A DNA stretch of 64,000 nt, from positions 62,001 through 126,000 of the forward strand of contig WHVA01000103.1 of assembly GCA_015179125.1 (NCBI GenBank), in the 5' to 3' direction. The stretch is from Gautieria morchelliformis (taxonomy: Eukaryota > Basidiomycota > Agaricomycetes > Gomphales > Gomphaceae). A program made the translations under genes and the position numbers. This document shows, one piece after another, positions 1 through 11,049 of this stretch (position 1 is its first letter; each line of letters opens with the position of its first letter). The notes beneath the pieces were generated by a model. That model worked only from the letters and a program-made list of their open reading frames with translations, was not told where the DNA came from and did no database searches.

Positions 1-2150
1 GTCCCCCTATTTCCCCGATGCCCGCGTCTCCGTCATCTCCAGGTCCACGTGGTATGTTAACGGTTCAATGTGTTCGAGAAACGGACTGCCCGACGCCTCC
101 AGCTCCTTCATAGACACCTGTTCCTGCAGCGCCTCCGTGCTTTGTGTGCTTCCAGACGCATCCGTGCCTCTCCGACTGCGCCCCACGCCCGCCAGTGTCA
201 GCCTCGATATGCGGTTCCAGCCCTCGCCGATTTTGGCCGACGGGCTGCCGAACACCTGCCAGAATTTTGAGCCGCCCCCGTACGTCGGTTTCGGCTTCAC
301 CGAATGCGACCGTGCGCCTGGCTTGTCGAATGCGAAGTCGACGAAGAATTTTAGCGCCCTCCATGTCTCGACGACGAAGTCCCCTTTGCAAGAAAAAAAA
401 ACCCCCACTTTCAGCCATAGCTGTTCGTGGGCGGAGCAACATGGAATCAATTAACGTACAAAAGTTGATGCTATCCAGCAACGCTCTCCAGGCACTTCTC
501 CGGGGCGCATTCACGTGTTCGTATTCAGAAACAGGGAACGCCCACCACATGAATAGACTGAAAAACACCATCTGGAGGAAGGACATCAGCCAGAGTGTTA
601 ACAATTTCGATGATGGGGAAAGTAACTACTTCAATACAAAGTGTAAGCGCGTTGAGTCCATTTGCGACATTGGTGGATGTCCAGAATTTTGTGGCTGAGA
701 TTGATAATCACAGTGTCAGAATGCGTGTAATGACGAAAAACGAAAGCGGGATAAGACCTGGGATCATTCCGACTCCTTGTAACAACGAGAACTAGAGGTG
801 ATATCCTCGTTGAGTTTTATATCCAGGGAAATAAGAGGACCACTCGCCAGTAACTGTTGGATAAACGGTATTGTGACGATGATGTTAACACACCAAAATT
901 TAGCGCCGGGCCTTCTGCCTTTGAGGTCGCGCTTGGTAAGCTCGTAGAATACTACCTGGACGCAATGAATAAGCGGGTAGAACTTTATAAGGCATGGAAT
1001 ACACGGCGCTCACAAGTCCATATACAGCGAGGCTAAACAAGACCCAACTGTCGTCAAGCCACAGTTCACGGTATGATAAGAAAAATGAGGCGTACGAATT
1101 GCTCAGAAGCGCAAAGACGGTGAGGTAGACATTGGCAAACTCGGGAGAGAATGATTGTACACAGAGCAGATTGAACGCTTGTGTGATGACACTGATGACA
1201 CAGATGGCTGTGGTTTCACAGACAAGAGTTTGGTCAGACAACATGCAGTTGAATACATGATAAACAGCCTGCAATACCAGGTTGTACGATAGTGTATTGC
1301 ATCACACTCCACTGGACATACATTCAGTAGCTAGAAGACAGGGATGAGGAAGATCTACCTTGATCGTGTGCATAAAATATGCCTTTGTTGGGCGGTAACG
1401 CCAGCAGCAGAACTTGATGTTCGATTATATCAGGCTCTTTAGCTTCGCGCACATTGATGGGCACTTACGGGGAACGGGAGTTTGGATTTGTCTTTCTTGA
1501 GCAAGGCGGCCTGGGTTGTACCGGCCTGAGTGACCGATGCAAGCGATTCGACCAGCAGTAACATGTAAGCGGATATGACAATGGCTTCGTACACTGAGGG
1601 CCTTCAGTGTAAAGAGTAGAAGGAGACGAAGCATGGTAACTCACGGACTACGCTCACGGAATAGTACGTATATTCAAGGAAAAATCGGTAGGATAAGAAG
1701 GACATGATGCCGAAGATCTGCAGGCCATCAGATGGGAGATGCCAAAAATAGCTTGGGACGTACTGGAGGCATATACAAGATGCGTATTCTGTGGCTGGGA
1801 TTAGGACAGGTATAAACTGAGAATCAGGAATGGTACATTTGTCGTTGTTCCGCAGGTGACCGATAGTCACTGAAATGCGCAATGTGAGTTATTGCAGCGT
1901 GGACTTGGAGACAATACGGACGCACAGTGCGTGGCTCATGACGCTGCATAAGGTGATGCCAACCGTGAAAAACGCACATCCTCCCGAGACTGCCCAGCCA
2001 ATCCGATGCTGGTCCCAGTGTATCCCGCCCTGCGCGAGCTTGCATCAGTGAAAACGGACAGTAATGGGTGCTACGACGCACTTTGCTCCAGAACTGTGAT
2101 TGCTGGACGCGTTCGACGTTGATACTTGGGCAGCCAGTGCTGTTCGACAT
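1..2150 (-). CDS. TMEM184/OST-alpha (DUF300) family membrane protein, 3' end cut by the window
   Basis: Multi-exon gene read right to left; the C-terminus lies beyond the left edge. The ATG at 2150 opens an exon ending in FWSK, followed by exons with HWDQHRIGWAVSGG, DYRSPAEQRQ, IRILYMPP, FGIMSFLSYRFFLEYTYY, YEAIVISAYM, FCCWRYRPTKAYFM, WSVMQYTIVQP, YELTKRDLKGRRPGAKF, TNVANGLNALTLCIE and MVFFSLFMWWAFPVSEY. These are the conserved DUF300 blocks in the usual order. Junctions use strong signals, such as gtacgt after MPP and gtaagt after KLPFP, with introns of about 50-70 nt. Members are seven-pass membrane proteins related to organic-solute transporters; fungal members are linked to vacuolar and endosomal membranes. 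The last visible exon (about 390 to 1) is a hydrophilic Ser/Thr/Glu-rich cytoplasmic tail. The family call is firm. The exact substrate is unknown and exon ends around 780-1300 are approximate. Confidence 0.85.
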
Positions 2151-3095
2151 GGACGGGGGGCCGAATTGGAGAAGGCGCGTACTACCAGTCAAATGCTATG
2201 TATAATAGGCTCGCTGAGGCCGTGCCGGCCTAGCCAATTGCGCACGAGAAGGACGGATCAGCTCGGCAAGCAACTCTCGTTACGTCATCAACGAGACCCC
2301 GCTCCCTCCATCGGTTTAGAACTTGTACACAGCATCTAGGGTTGGAGCCCGAGGACACCTCCCGTGCTATACAGCGTAAGTTTCTGATACTTTGTCAGTA
2401 AACTCCTGCGTGGTGATGCACGTGAGCTCACCGGCAGCAAAGTAACCGAAACATTAGCTGACGATCATGCTCCAAACCCTGTATGGTATCGTGGAACGGG
2501 TGCAGTGGACTTGGCTGTACTCATGGTAACCCTAGGTCCCTAGGTGTTTGGGGTCACTCTCCTCTGCAACATCACAAAATTATGTGCGTCTATCCCGAGC
2601 TCGACTCAAGTCCATCATAGTCGTGACTCAAATCCCTGCCCGACGAAGTGCAGTGTATGTTCTATACTAGTCTGTTCTATAGTCTACTGTCGCATACCCT
2701 CGCATGAGTCTGACCGTGACTTGCGGTGGCACCTCAGAATTACCTCTTCTCAGCTTACTGCCTCATCACTCAGCGGTTTAGCTACAAATTTTCATGAAAA
2801 TCGAATAAGAGTTGAGCTCTGCAGAATTTAAATCCATCAAGATGTTAGATATACTCAGTGACTGACAAGCCTACTCTTCTCTGCCACACAAGCACAAGTT
2901 CTGATTTTTTTTGGTTTTATAACCTGTTAAAGGGTCTACAGCCTTCAATTCTAGCTACTTAGATTGACCTCAGGTGTAGTGGGAGTCTTCAGTGATGCGG
3001 ACCGGCAAGTGATTCGTCTCTTCTCAATACATGTTGCACCCACCATCAACTGCTTCTCCGATTTCCTCTCAAACACAGATACCACGCCATACAGC
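2151..3095. other. Intergenic stretch between the TMEM184 gene and MYND gene A
   Basis: No coding region that I can support. Short open frames around 2100-2340 and 2544-2831 give compositionally random proteins without splice logic. The right end (2950-3095) is the 3' flank of MYND gene A. The left end should carry the TMEM184 promoter; I see no clear TATA box. Confidence 0.4.
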
Positions 3096-4614
3096 TTACC
3101 AATTCTGCCACTCTGGAAGTTGATCAATGCACACATCCAACGTCGAATCCCCAGTCCGGATGGCCCAGCAGAAGACCTTCAGTCCTTGGTAACCCTTTTC
3201 TCTAACCACCTTGGCAACATCAGTGAATGCACCACGCTCCCCCAACCCGGGGAGAGCCGTCACACGGAATGACCTCTGACGATCGTAAATCAACATGTCT
3301 GACGCATCCGTCGACAGGTCCACAGGCTGGCTCTGCAAAGCGGGCCAACCAGGGCCACCGCGGCAACTCAACTGAACTTTCACTATGAAGGGTGCGCCAC
3401 CGTGGACATTAGGTACGCCGTCCTCCTCCTGCTTGAGCTTTTGGAATTTGCCCTTTTCGAGAGCAATGTCGGTGTAGCGGTTGAGGAACGAACCTGACAT
3501 GCCCGGAACGCGCTGACTAGCCGACGTGAACGTGAGCGGACGCCACGTCCCTCCCGCGAGTGATTTGCAAGTAGAGCGGTGAGCCTTCCAGTCCTCTTTT
3601 TGACAGACTGCCAGTGATTAGACAGAACTTTAGTATCCCTACCGAGCGTGAATGTAGCATTTGAGATGCGCACCTGGACCGCAATAACGAATGGCGACAC
3701 AACGTGCACATTTACTTTTAGCTACTTCTCCGCACACCGAACACCCGTCATTTTTGTTGAACGAGCCCATTTCACTTTCTCCTAGTGGGCCCACGGGTAT
3801 GAGGAACGACAATGTGAATGGCTCCTCAGTGGAGTCAAGGCGAGATGGATTATACGACGAGACCAGTCGCACCGAATTCTGCTTGAGCAGTCTTAGGAGA
3901 AGCTGCTGTTCCAATAATGTCGCTTGGACACTTATAATCGACCTAGCTGTACCTTTCTCCACACTGTTTTGCAACCATTGCAAGCTTTCTGGGCTGGGTG
4001 CAGAGGTTAGCTCATGACGGAATATCACGACTAGGATCGGCGTCTTTGCGTCAAACTCTCGAATCTCAAGTATCTAAAATGTAACGAGAACTAAGTCGTC
4101 GCACGAGTGTCATCTCGGAACGTGGACGCACTCTCAGGATAATATTTGAGACGTCTGTCTATAGAACATATGACCGGTGTCAGATGTAACTACCATCCAA
4201 AACGAAGTTGTAGGTTGAACCAACCTGGTCTTTAAATACAAAGGTGTCCCGACCTTCGTCCCAGTTTATAGCCAGGTGCATTATGCTTTGCCTCAGGTCC
4301 ATGAACGGGTTTTCAAAGAGCGGGAAGGGGTCCTTCACTCCACGCATTTTGCTGTCGTAGACCTTAGATGCCTCCCCAAGATTGTGTCTCCGGACGGCCT
4401 CCGCAGTTTGCTTTGGCCTGTTCCACCTGGGGTGTTTAGAGGGGTCGAATTCTGGGGCACTGGCAGACGGCACCACACGTGAAAGACATTGGGCAGCGTC
4501 CAACGCTTTGGAAAGCCGCTTCTCGAGCTCAGTATCGGGCAGCTTCGTTTTGGGTGGAAGCTTTATATCCAGCGACAGAAGAAGGTTGAGCAGGTCATTC
4601 CGCGTTGCATCCAT
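3096..4614 (-). CDS. MYND zinc-finger protein A
   Basis: Three exons on the minus strand: 4614-4225, 4073-3674 and 3607-3096. Exon 1 opens MDATRNDLLNLLLSLDIKLP and carries a conserved block ending in DEGRDTFVFKDQ. Exon 2 holds ILEIREFDAKTP and the first half of a MYND finger (CSVCG, CARC, RYCGP). Exon 3 supplies CQKEDWKAHRSTC, completing the C-x2-C / C-x2-C / YC-x3-C / H-x3-C pattern, then a C-terminal domain ending DVCIDQLPEWQNW. The finger is thus split by an intron after YCGP. MYND domains are zinc-binding protein-interaction modules, and this arrangement is common in expanded basidiomycete families of unknown role. It is a tandem duplicate of gene B about 400 bp upstream, with the same exon structure. 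The exon 1 donor (gttggt) was placed by comparison with B. The molecular partner is unknown. Confidence 0.82.
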
Positions 4615-5028
4615 GTGGCAGAAGACGGAGTTGTGAGGCGGACTCTGTATTACTTACTCAACATGATCGACTGGTATACAAGTGACGATACTAGGCATCC
4701 GAACCCATAAGCGCCAAGCGCTTCGAGCACTCTACTCACTCACTAGGTATCCGAACCGCGCGGCTAGTTCGGAGCAAACGGTTCGGATTCGCAGGTACCG
4801 CCACCGCCTTGCAATTAAGTATGCTAAGTTGGGGCTTTACATGGTTTTAATCTGCATAAGAAAAGTACGACAACTCTAGCAACAGGCCAAGAAAATCAAA
4901 CCGTTTGAAAACGCATCTGAAACTCAGATAAATCTCAAAGCGAGTCACTCCCATTCAATTATCGACTGTGGCTGATCCCATCAACCGCTTCGCCAGATTC
5001 TCCACATACCCAAACACAAGGCTGGTAC
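4615..5028. other. Spacer between MYND A and MYND B
   Basis: This 414-bp spacer holds the promoter of gene A and the 3' flank of gene B. It contains no gene I can support. The stretch near 4690-4800 has repeated 'ccgaac' and 'gttcgga' words (for example gcatccgaacc, tatccgaacc and acggttcggattcg) that could form weak inverted pairs. I see no tRNA-like fold there. Confidence 0.4.
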
Positions 5029-6565
5029 TTACCAATTTTGCCACTCTGGAAGACGATCTATGCACACATCTACCGTTGAATCCCCACTACGGATTGCCCA
5101 GCAGAACGTCTTCAGACCCTGATAACCCTGTCTGACCACACTAGCAACATCGTTGAATGCACCACGCTCTCCGTTCCAGGCGAGAACGTTGACGCGAAAT
5201 GTCCTTTGACGATCGTAGATCAGCATGTCTGTCCCATCGAGTAGGGCGCTCAGCGTCCCTGGATTCTGCATGCCGAGCCCCCACGAGGGCCCACCCGCCG
5301 CGTGTGAGTTCAGCTGAACTTTTACCACGAAAGGCGCTTCGCCGTGGATATTTAGAACACCATTCTCTTCCTGCTTCATTTTTTCTACCTGTTTTTCGAA
5401 TTCTTCGGCGTGAGTGGTATTGGTGAAGCGGTTGGCGTACAGCACTTGTGTTCCTGGAGGGCAGTGTGATAGAGTGCGCTGACTAGCCGCCGTGAAGGTG
5501 AGCCGACGCCACGTCCCTCCCGTAAGTGATTTACAAGTGGGTCGGTGAGCCTTCCAATCCTCTTTTTGACAGACTGCCAAACGCCACAAACAAAAAATTT
5601 TACGAGTTATTATTGTCACTGCAATTAGTATTTCGGGACGCGCACCTGGACCGCAATAACGAATGGCGGTGCAACGTGAACATTTATTCTTAGCTGGCTC
5701 TCCGCAAACCGAACACCCGTCATTTTTGTTGAATGAGCCCATCTCCCTCTCTCCGAGTGGCCCCACAGGTATTATGAAAGACAAGGTGAAAGGCCACTCA
5801 GTTGAGTCAAGGAGAGTTGGGTTATACGACGAGACCAGTCGCACCGAATTCTGCTTGAGCAGTCTCAGGAGGAGCTGCTGTTCTAAGAGCGTCGCGTTGA
5901 TGCAATAAATCTCTCTGGCCGTATCTCCCTGGACGCGATTTGCCATCCACTGAAAGCTTTCCACGGTGGGTTCAGAAGTCAAATCATGACGAAATATGAC
6001 GACAAGAACCGGCGTCTTTTGGTCGAACTCTCGGACCTCCACTATCTAAAAAATAAGTGAGCGTCGAAATTGTGCTGCAGTCATAACTTGGACGTACTCT
6101 CAGGGCAATGTTTGAAATGTCTTCCTAGGATATTTGACCGTGTTATTAGAACATGACCGCGTCCCATCAGTGCAAGGAGCCCACCTTATCTCTGAATATA
6201 AATGTATCGCGACCCTCATCCCACTTTTTGGCCATGAGCATTATGCTTTGCCTCAAGTCCATGAATGGATTTTGATAGAGTGGGAAGGGGTTCTCCTTGC
6301 CCCGCAGTCTGCTGTCCTGGACGGTAGATACCTCTCCAAAGCTGTGTCGCCAGATAGCCCCTGCAGCTTGGTTTGACCTGTTCCACGCAGCATGTGCAGA
6401 AGGGTCAAAGGGGATAGAAGGGACGACGCGAGGGAGATATTGGGCGGCGTCCAACGCTTTGGAAAGTTTCTTCTGGAGTTCGGTTTGGCTAAGCTTGGTT
6501 TTGCGAGGAAGATTTATGTCCAAGGACAGAAGAAGGTCGAGCAGCTCAGTCCGCGTTGCGTCCAT
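5029..6565 (-). CDS. MYND zinc-finger protein B (tandem paralogue of A)
   Basis: Three exons: 6565-6185, 6045-5646 and 5573-5029. The start MDATRTELLDLLLSLDI matches gene A. Exon 2 begins IVEVREFDQKTP and contains CSVCG, CSRC and RYCGP; exon 3 resumes at CQKEDWKAHRPTC, so the MYND zinc ligands are complete only after splicing. The second intron (5645-5574) is exactly 72 nt and has no in-frame stop, so retaining it would give a longer protein with 24 extra residues inside the zinc finger. The C-terminal domain ends DVCIDRLPEWQNW, nearly identical to A. The gene is head-to-tail with A and divergent from TRL1 on its other side, sharing a 565-bp intergenic region. Biological role unknown; the family and exon model are well supported by the paralogue. 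Confidence 0.85.
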
Positions 6566-7130
6566 GGTGAATGGGACTGACGTTTGGTCTAAGGCAAGGA
6601 GCTGGAAGCGGCGTTAGCACTGTGAAGGGCGTGGTATCACCGAACTAGAGTAACGGTATTGCGATGCTTTTTCGGGCTCCGGGGCTCACTATCTGCGCTC
6701 AATCACAAATAAGTAGTCGTTATAGTATGGGTTTGACAGCTGCTATTTTGCTGATGTCTCATGAAAGTGCCGATATAGCAGTGGGAATGCTATGAATTTT
6801 CAACATTTATGAGAAATACCATCCTGGAAAGCTGCATGGAGACTTCCGCTTCCCCCGGTCTTGAAACACGACGGAGACTGAGTATAAATGGAAGCGATGC
6901 GCGGCGCGATGTCACGGCGCGTGACGCAAGACTCATTACCAGGAGTCACGTCGAGTCACATCGTGAAATCATACTTGGAGTCACAGTGCGTCCTTGCGTA
7001 TAAAACCTGCTGCCACTAACCGTAAGATCCGGAAGTGCGCCTGATATTTGCTTCCTGTACTCCTCGTCGTTTGGTGCTCCAGCGTCGAACTCGTATATCT
7101 TTCAGATCGTTTACAGCAAGCGTTCCTACT
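6566..7130. promoter_or_regulatory. Divergent promoter region of MYND B and TRL1, with repeated GTCAC/GTGAC words
   Basis: The 565-bp region separates the start of MYND B (minus) from that of TRL1 (plus). Between about 6908 and 6985 there are clustered GTCAC/GTGAC words: gatgtcacgg, cgcgtgacgc, ggagtcacg, cgagtcaca and ggagtcaca. They resemble half sites for bZIP factors. A TATA-like word (gtataaaacc) lies at about 6999-7008, some 125 bp before the TRL1 ATG. The words are seen in the sequence; their binding factor is inference. Confidence 0.45.
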
Positions 7131-9852
7131 ATGGCATCTAACAGCCAGGCCGATCGCGAGCTCATAGCCGCGCTCCATCAGCTGGCCAAGAAATCCCCAA
7201 GCTTGTGCGGTCGTCCACGTATCCTGCGCCCGCTGACCCCAGCATCACCGTCCGAAGCTGGAAGATGAACGAGTTCAAATATTACGAAGTCCCGTCGCCA
7301 TTCCCTACTCTCGCTCGTGGATTGTTTACTTCGTATGACGGTAGTGATGTGGATGCTAAGGGGGAGGGTCCCAGCAATGGCAAGTACAGTATTGTGGCAC
7401 GCGGGTACGACAAATTTTTCAATATCGGCGAGGTGCCATGGACAAACGTATGTTGTATCACACTGGTCATTTTCCGTGCTTATATATATTTCACAGTGGA
7501 AAGCGCTTGAAACCCATACCACCGCGCCGTATGTGCTGACCCTAAAGTCAAACGGCTGCATCATTTTTATTGCACCTCTGACTAAGTCAAAACTTCTCAT
7601 CACCTCGAAGCACTCCATTGGACCAATAAAAGGCCAAGACCAAAGCCATGCCGAGGTTGGTGAGAGATGGCTTCGCAAACATCTGGCTAGTGTAGGTAGG
7701 ACGGAAGAGGAATTCGCTAAAACCCTGTGGGAAAATAATTGGACCGCCGTGGCGGAGGTACGTGATGCCCTTATTCCTCACACCATAGTTAACTCATACT
7801 CCCTTAGCTCTGCGATGATAGTTTTGAAGAACATGTTCTGCCTTACTCCGAGGAATTAACTGGTCTTCATTTGCACGGCATCAACACCAGCACCGGCGCA
7901 TTTCAGACTCGCAAACCAGAGGAGGTCGAAGCGTTCGCTCGCGAATGGGGTTTCATCCCAACCGCGTACACCACTTTCAGCACGGTCGCCGAGGTTCGCG
8001 AGTTTACGCAGGAAATCAGCAAGACTGGAAAATGGAACGGACAGTCCATCGAGGGCTTCGTCGTACGTACTCACATTGCAGATAGCCCATCCCCTCCAGC
8101 CGGGGATTCAGATGTGCCTACCGACGGGAGCGGGCGCCGCGCGCGTGATCAAGACGCGCCGCCATACCCACCTGGCTCGTCCTTTTTTTTCAAGATCAAG
8201 TTCGATGAGCCGTACATGATGTATCGAGACTGGCGCGAGATCACAAAGAGCTTGTTGACTGCAAAGGCCGGAAAGGAGCCGCGAATCTCTAAGGCGAAGC
8301 TCAACAGACCCGAGACGCGTCTATACAAAACCTGGGTGGAGGGTGAGATCAAGCGAGACCGAAAGGCATTTGACGGATATACTCACAATCAGGGCATCGT
8401 TGCCACGCGGGAGCGATTTTTGAAATGGTGTGAGGGGGAGGGCAAGGGCAAGCTGGCACAGGAGGCAGGGACGAAGGCGGGGACGGTGGTGACAGACGGG
8501 AAGAAAGACGGGAAGAAAGTGGAATTCCGAAAGACTGTCGTTATCCCAGTAGCAGTTCCCGGATGTGGTGCGTGTTTCGGCTTTCTGCTGTCCAGCTAGA
8601 CCCACGCCCTGACGCGAACTGCAGGCAAGACTTCCATTGCTGTTGCCCTGAAGCATCTTTTTGGCTTTGGACACACCCAAAATGATGACGTCAAGGCCAA
8701 GAAGACTGCACCTATCTTCCTCCAAAATGTAAAGAATTTACTCACGCAGCATGACGTGGTTATTGCCGATAAGCAAGTCATCTCATATCCTTCGCAACCT
8801 CTTTGCTTACTGCATCTGACTTTCGCAGAAACAATCACCTCGCACAGCACCGACAGGGTCTCCGCGATGCCCTAGCCAGCTTCCGGCCACCCGTACGGCT
8901 TGTTGCGCTGAATTGGTCCCTCGACCAGCCTCCAGCTATGATTCATCGGATCTGTGGCGACCGTGTGCAGGCGCGCGGCGAAAACCACCAGAGTCTCCGT
9001 GCTGACGAACATAAGAGCCATGAAGACGTGATCTGGATGTTTATCGAAAAGACAGAGGGGCTCGCAGAGAACGAGGTGGATGAAATTATCGAGATGGATA
9101 TCGCCGAAGACCTCGAAGATGGCCTTTCTCGGGCCGTCAATGGTCTGGCACGCGTCCTAGGACTGGAGCGCCCAAGTGACGAAAGGGTCGGTGAGGCGCT
9201 GACGCTCGCAAAGACGTACACGCCGCAATCGCAGAAACAGGGTGTTGTTACACAGCCTGTCAAAACTGGCAAAACGGCGGAGAAAGGGAGCGCTGAGAAA
9301 CAGCGCGCACCGGCGAAACCTCCACGTTATCTCGGACTATTACCAGAGATTGATCTCGACGCCATCGTGGGGGGCCGACTCGCCGAGGCAGATGCGCCAG
9401 CGCAGGCGAAGGCGTTCTGGGATGAGTTACACAAGAATGGGCGTGTGACTCACCGCCCACACATTACGCTCGTCCATTCAAAGGGTCTACCCCAGGAACA
9501 GCCGTTGTGGGACCGGTGCTCTGCGCTACACCTGGCTGCTGCGCCTCCATCTATTATATTCAGGCTGGGGGATATAGTATGCAACGAGCGCATTATGGCT
9601 GTTACGGTCGATGACTTAAGGATCTCGCCTGAAGGAGAGGGGGCAGATATGGAAGCTGGCGCGGAGTTCTTAGAAAAGCTTCCACCAGAGGTACGAAAGC
9701 GTCTGCACATCACCGTTGGCACACGGGACAAAAGCGTCAATCCTGTCGAGGCGAAGGCCTTAGTAAACTCATGGCGGAATGGGGCGAAAGCGACCTCGAT
9801 CGCCCTGAAAGATATAGAGAGTCGAGGCCGAGTAAAAGGACTGATGTCCTAG
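7131..9852 (+). CDS. TRL1: Fungal tRNA ligase (ligase / polynucleotide kinase / cyclic phosphodiesterase)
   Basis: Five exons: 7131-7447, 7497-7757, 7808-8567, 8625-8772 and 8829-9852. The N-terminal adenylyltransferase shows YYEVPSPFPTLARGLFT, the nucleotidyl-lysine motif LKSNGCIIFI, EGFVVRTH and FFFKIKFDEPYMMYRDW. The kinase domain has a Walker A, PGCGKTSIA, created across the intron 8568-8624. The C-terminal 2H cyclic phosphodiesterase has both HxT motifs, HRPHITLVHS and RLHITVGTRD. The enzyme joins tRNA half-molecules after intron removal and ligates HAC1-type mRNA in the unfolded protein response. Intron 4 (8773-8828) must use a GC donor (gcaagt) to keep VIADK-NNHLAQHR in frame. Near 7195, in a run of four C, the frame from the ATG (ending AKKSP) and the conserved continuation (KLVRSSTYPAPADPS) differ by one base, so there is either a sequence error or a real lesion. 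Confidence 0.9.
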
Positions 9853-10208
9853 ATATCCTTTCGTAGTAATTTTACGCGAAACGAGGAATACATCACCACT
9901 CACAGCAACGCCTCGTCTTACACAGACAAAATTTTGATTGAGACAAAACCCGGCAAACCCAAGCGTACGACTCGATGATTCTTGTATCCACCATGGTGTA
10001 CATCAATATACTTGTGCCGAAACTTCAGCCATAGAAAGAACGGAAAGCATTCGAATAACAGCCTAGCCAAGATCCTCCAGATTCGACATAGCATACATTG
10101 AGCGGAGATTCAAAGGGGCGTGTCCATCACTGAAGCGTGTCCATCACTGGCCCACTACTCCCATAAAGATTCGTTATTATGCCTCAAAATTTCATTCCTT
10201 TAGAAAAG
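9016..10208 (+). repeat. Tandem duplication, unit 1 (TRL1 3' end, downstream DNA, MYND start)
   Basis: Unit 1 runs from 'agagccatgaag' inside TRL1 exon 5, through the stop at 9852 and about 320 bp of downstream DNA, to a promoter and the first codons of a MYND C-like gene (ATG at 10179, MPQNFIPLEKV). There it joins directly to the start of unit 2 at 'gttagagccatgaa'. The downstream part 9864-10208 matches 11541-11915, including words such as gcggagattcaa, gcgtgtccatcact and actactcccataaag. The MYND start in unit 1 is therefore a promoter-plus-leader fragment that leads only to a very short frame. Confidence 0.85.
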
Positions 10209-11038
10209 GTTAGAGCCATGAAAATGTGATCTGGATGTTTATCGAAACGACACAGCAGCTCGCAGACAATGAGGTGGATGAAATTAGCGAAATGGATATC
10301 ACCGAAGACCTCGAGGGTGGCCTTTCTCCGGACGTCAATGGTCTGGTACGCGTCTTAGGATTTGACGAAATGATTGGTGAGGCGCTGACGCTCGCTAAGA
10401 CGTACACGCCGCAATCGCAGAAACAGGATGTTGTCAGGCAGCCTGTCCAAACTAGCAAAACAGCAGAGAAAGAGACCTCTAATAAGCAGCGCGCACCGGC
10501 GAAACCTCCACGTTATTTCGGACTTTTACCAAAGATTGATCTCGACGCCATCGTGGGGGGCCGGCTCGCCGAGGCAGATGCGCCAGCGCAGGCGAAGGCG
10601 TTCTGGGATGAGTTACGCAAGAATGGGCGTGTCACTCACCGCCCACACATTACACTCGTCCATTCAAGGGGTCTGCCCCAGGAACAGCCGTTGTGGGACC
10701 GGTGCTCTGCGCTACACCTGGCTGCTACACCTCCACCTATCATATTCAGGCTGGGAAATATAGTATGCAATGAGCGCATTATGGCTGTTACGGTCGATGA
10801 CTTAAGGATCTCGCCTGAAGGAGAGGGGGCAGATATGGAAGCTGGCGTGGAGTTCTTAGAAAAGCTTCCACAAGAAGTACGAAACCGTCTGCACATCACA
10901 GTTGGCACACGGGACAAAAGCATCGTTCCTGTCGAGGCGAAGGCCCTAGTAAAATCATGGCGCAATGGGGCGAAAGCGACCTCGATCGCCCTGAAAGATA
11001 TAGAGAGTCGAGGCCGAGTAAAAGGACTGATGTCCTAG
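10209..11038 (+). pseudogene. Partial TRL1 copy encoding only the kinase C-terminus and CPDase domain
   Basis: An open frame of about 270 codons in unit 2 of the tandem duplication begins at the sequence WMFIETTQQLADNEVDEI and ends, like TRL1, in RVKGLMS. It lacks the adenylyltransferase and the Walker A. Both 2H phosphodiesterase motifs are intact (HRPHITLVHS and RLHITVGTRD). The frame has no interruption despite scattered substitutions, most of them silent or conservative, for example DELRKN for DELHKN and MEAGVEF for MEAGAEF. The first in-frame ATG is at 10235. The upstream DNA is the duplicated MYND-type promoter, which could drive it. It may be a pseudogene that has not yet decayed, or a stand-alone 2',3'-cyclic phosphodiesterase. 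Confidence 0.75.
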
Positions 11039-11049
11039 ATATCCTTTCG

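Noticed and set aside
2544-2831. Small plus-strand open frame between the TMEM184 and MYND genes
   Set aside because: No start context, splice logic or motif; the composition looks random.
4690-4800. Possible tRNA gene with a gttcggattcg T-loop-like word
   Set aside because: No matching acceptor stem or anticodon arm can be drawn around it. No other tRNA or rRNA gene was found in the window.
5029-6042. A single uninterrupted 337-residue MYND protein without the second intron
   Set aside because: The uninterrupted frame puts 24 extra residues between YC and CQ of the zinc finger. The paralogue and splice signals (gtgcgc...ttggcag) show this is a stop-free intron.
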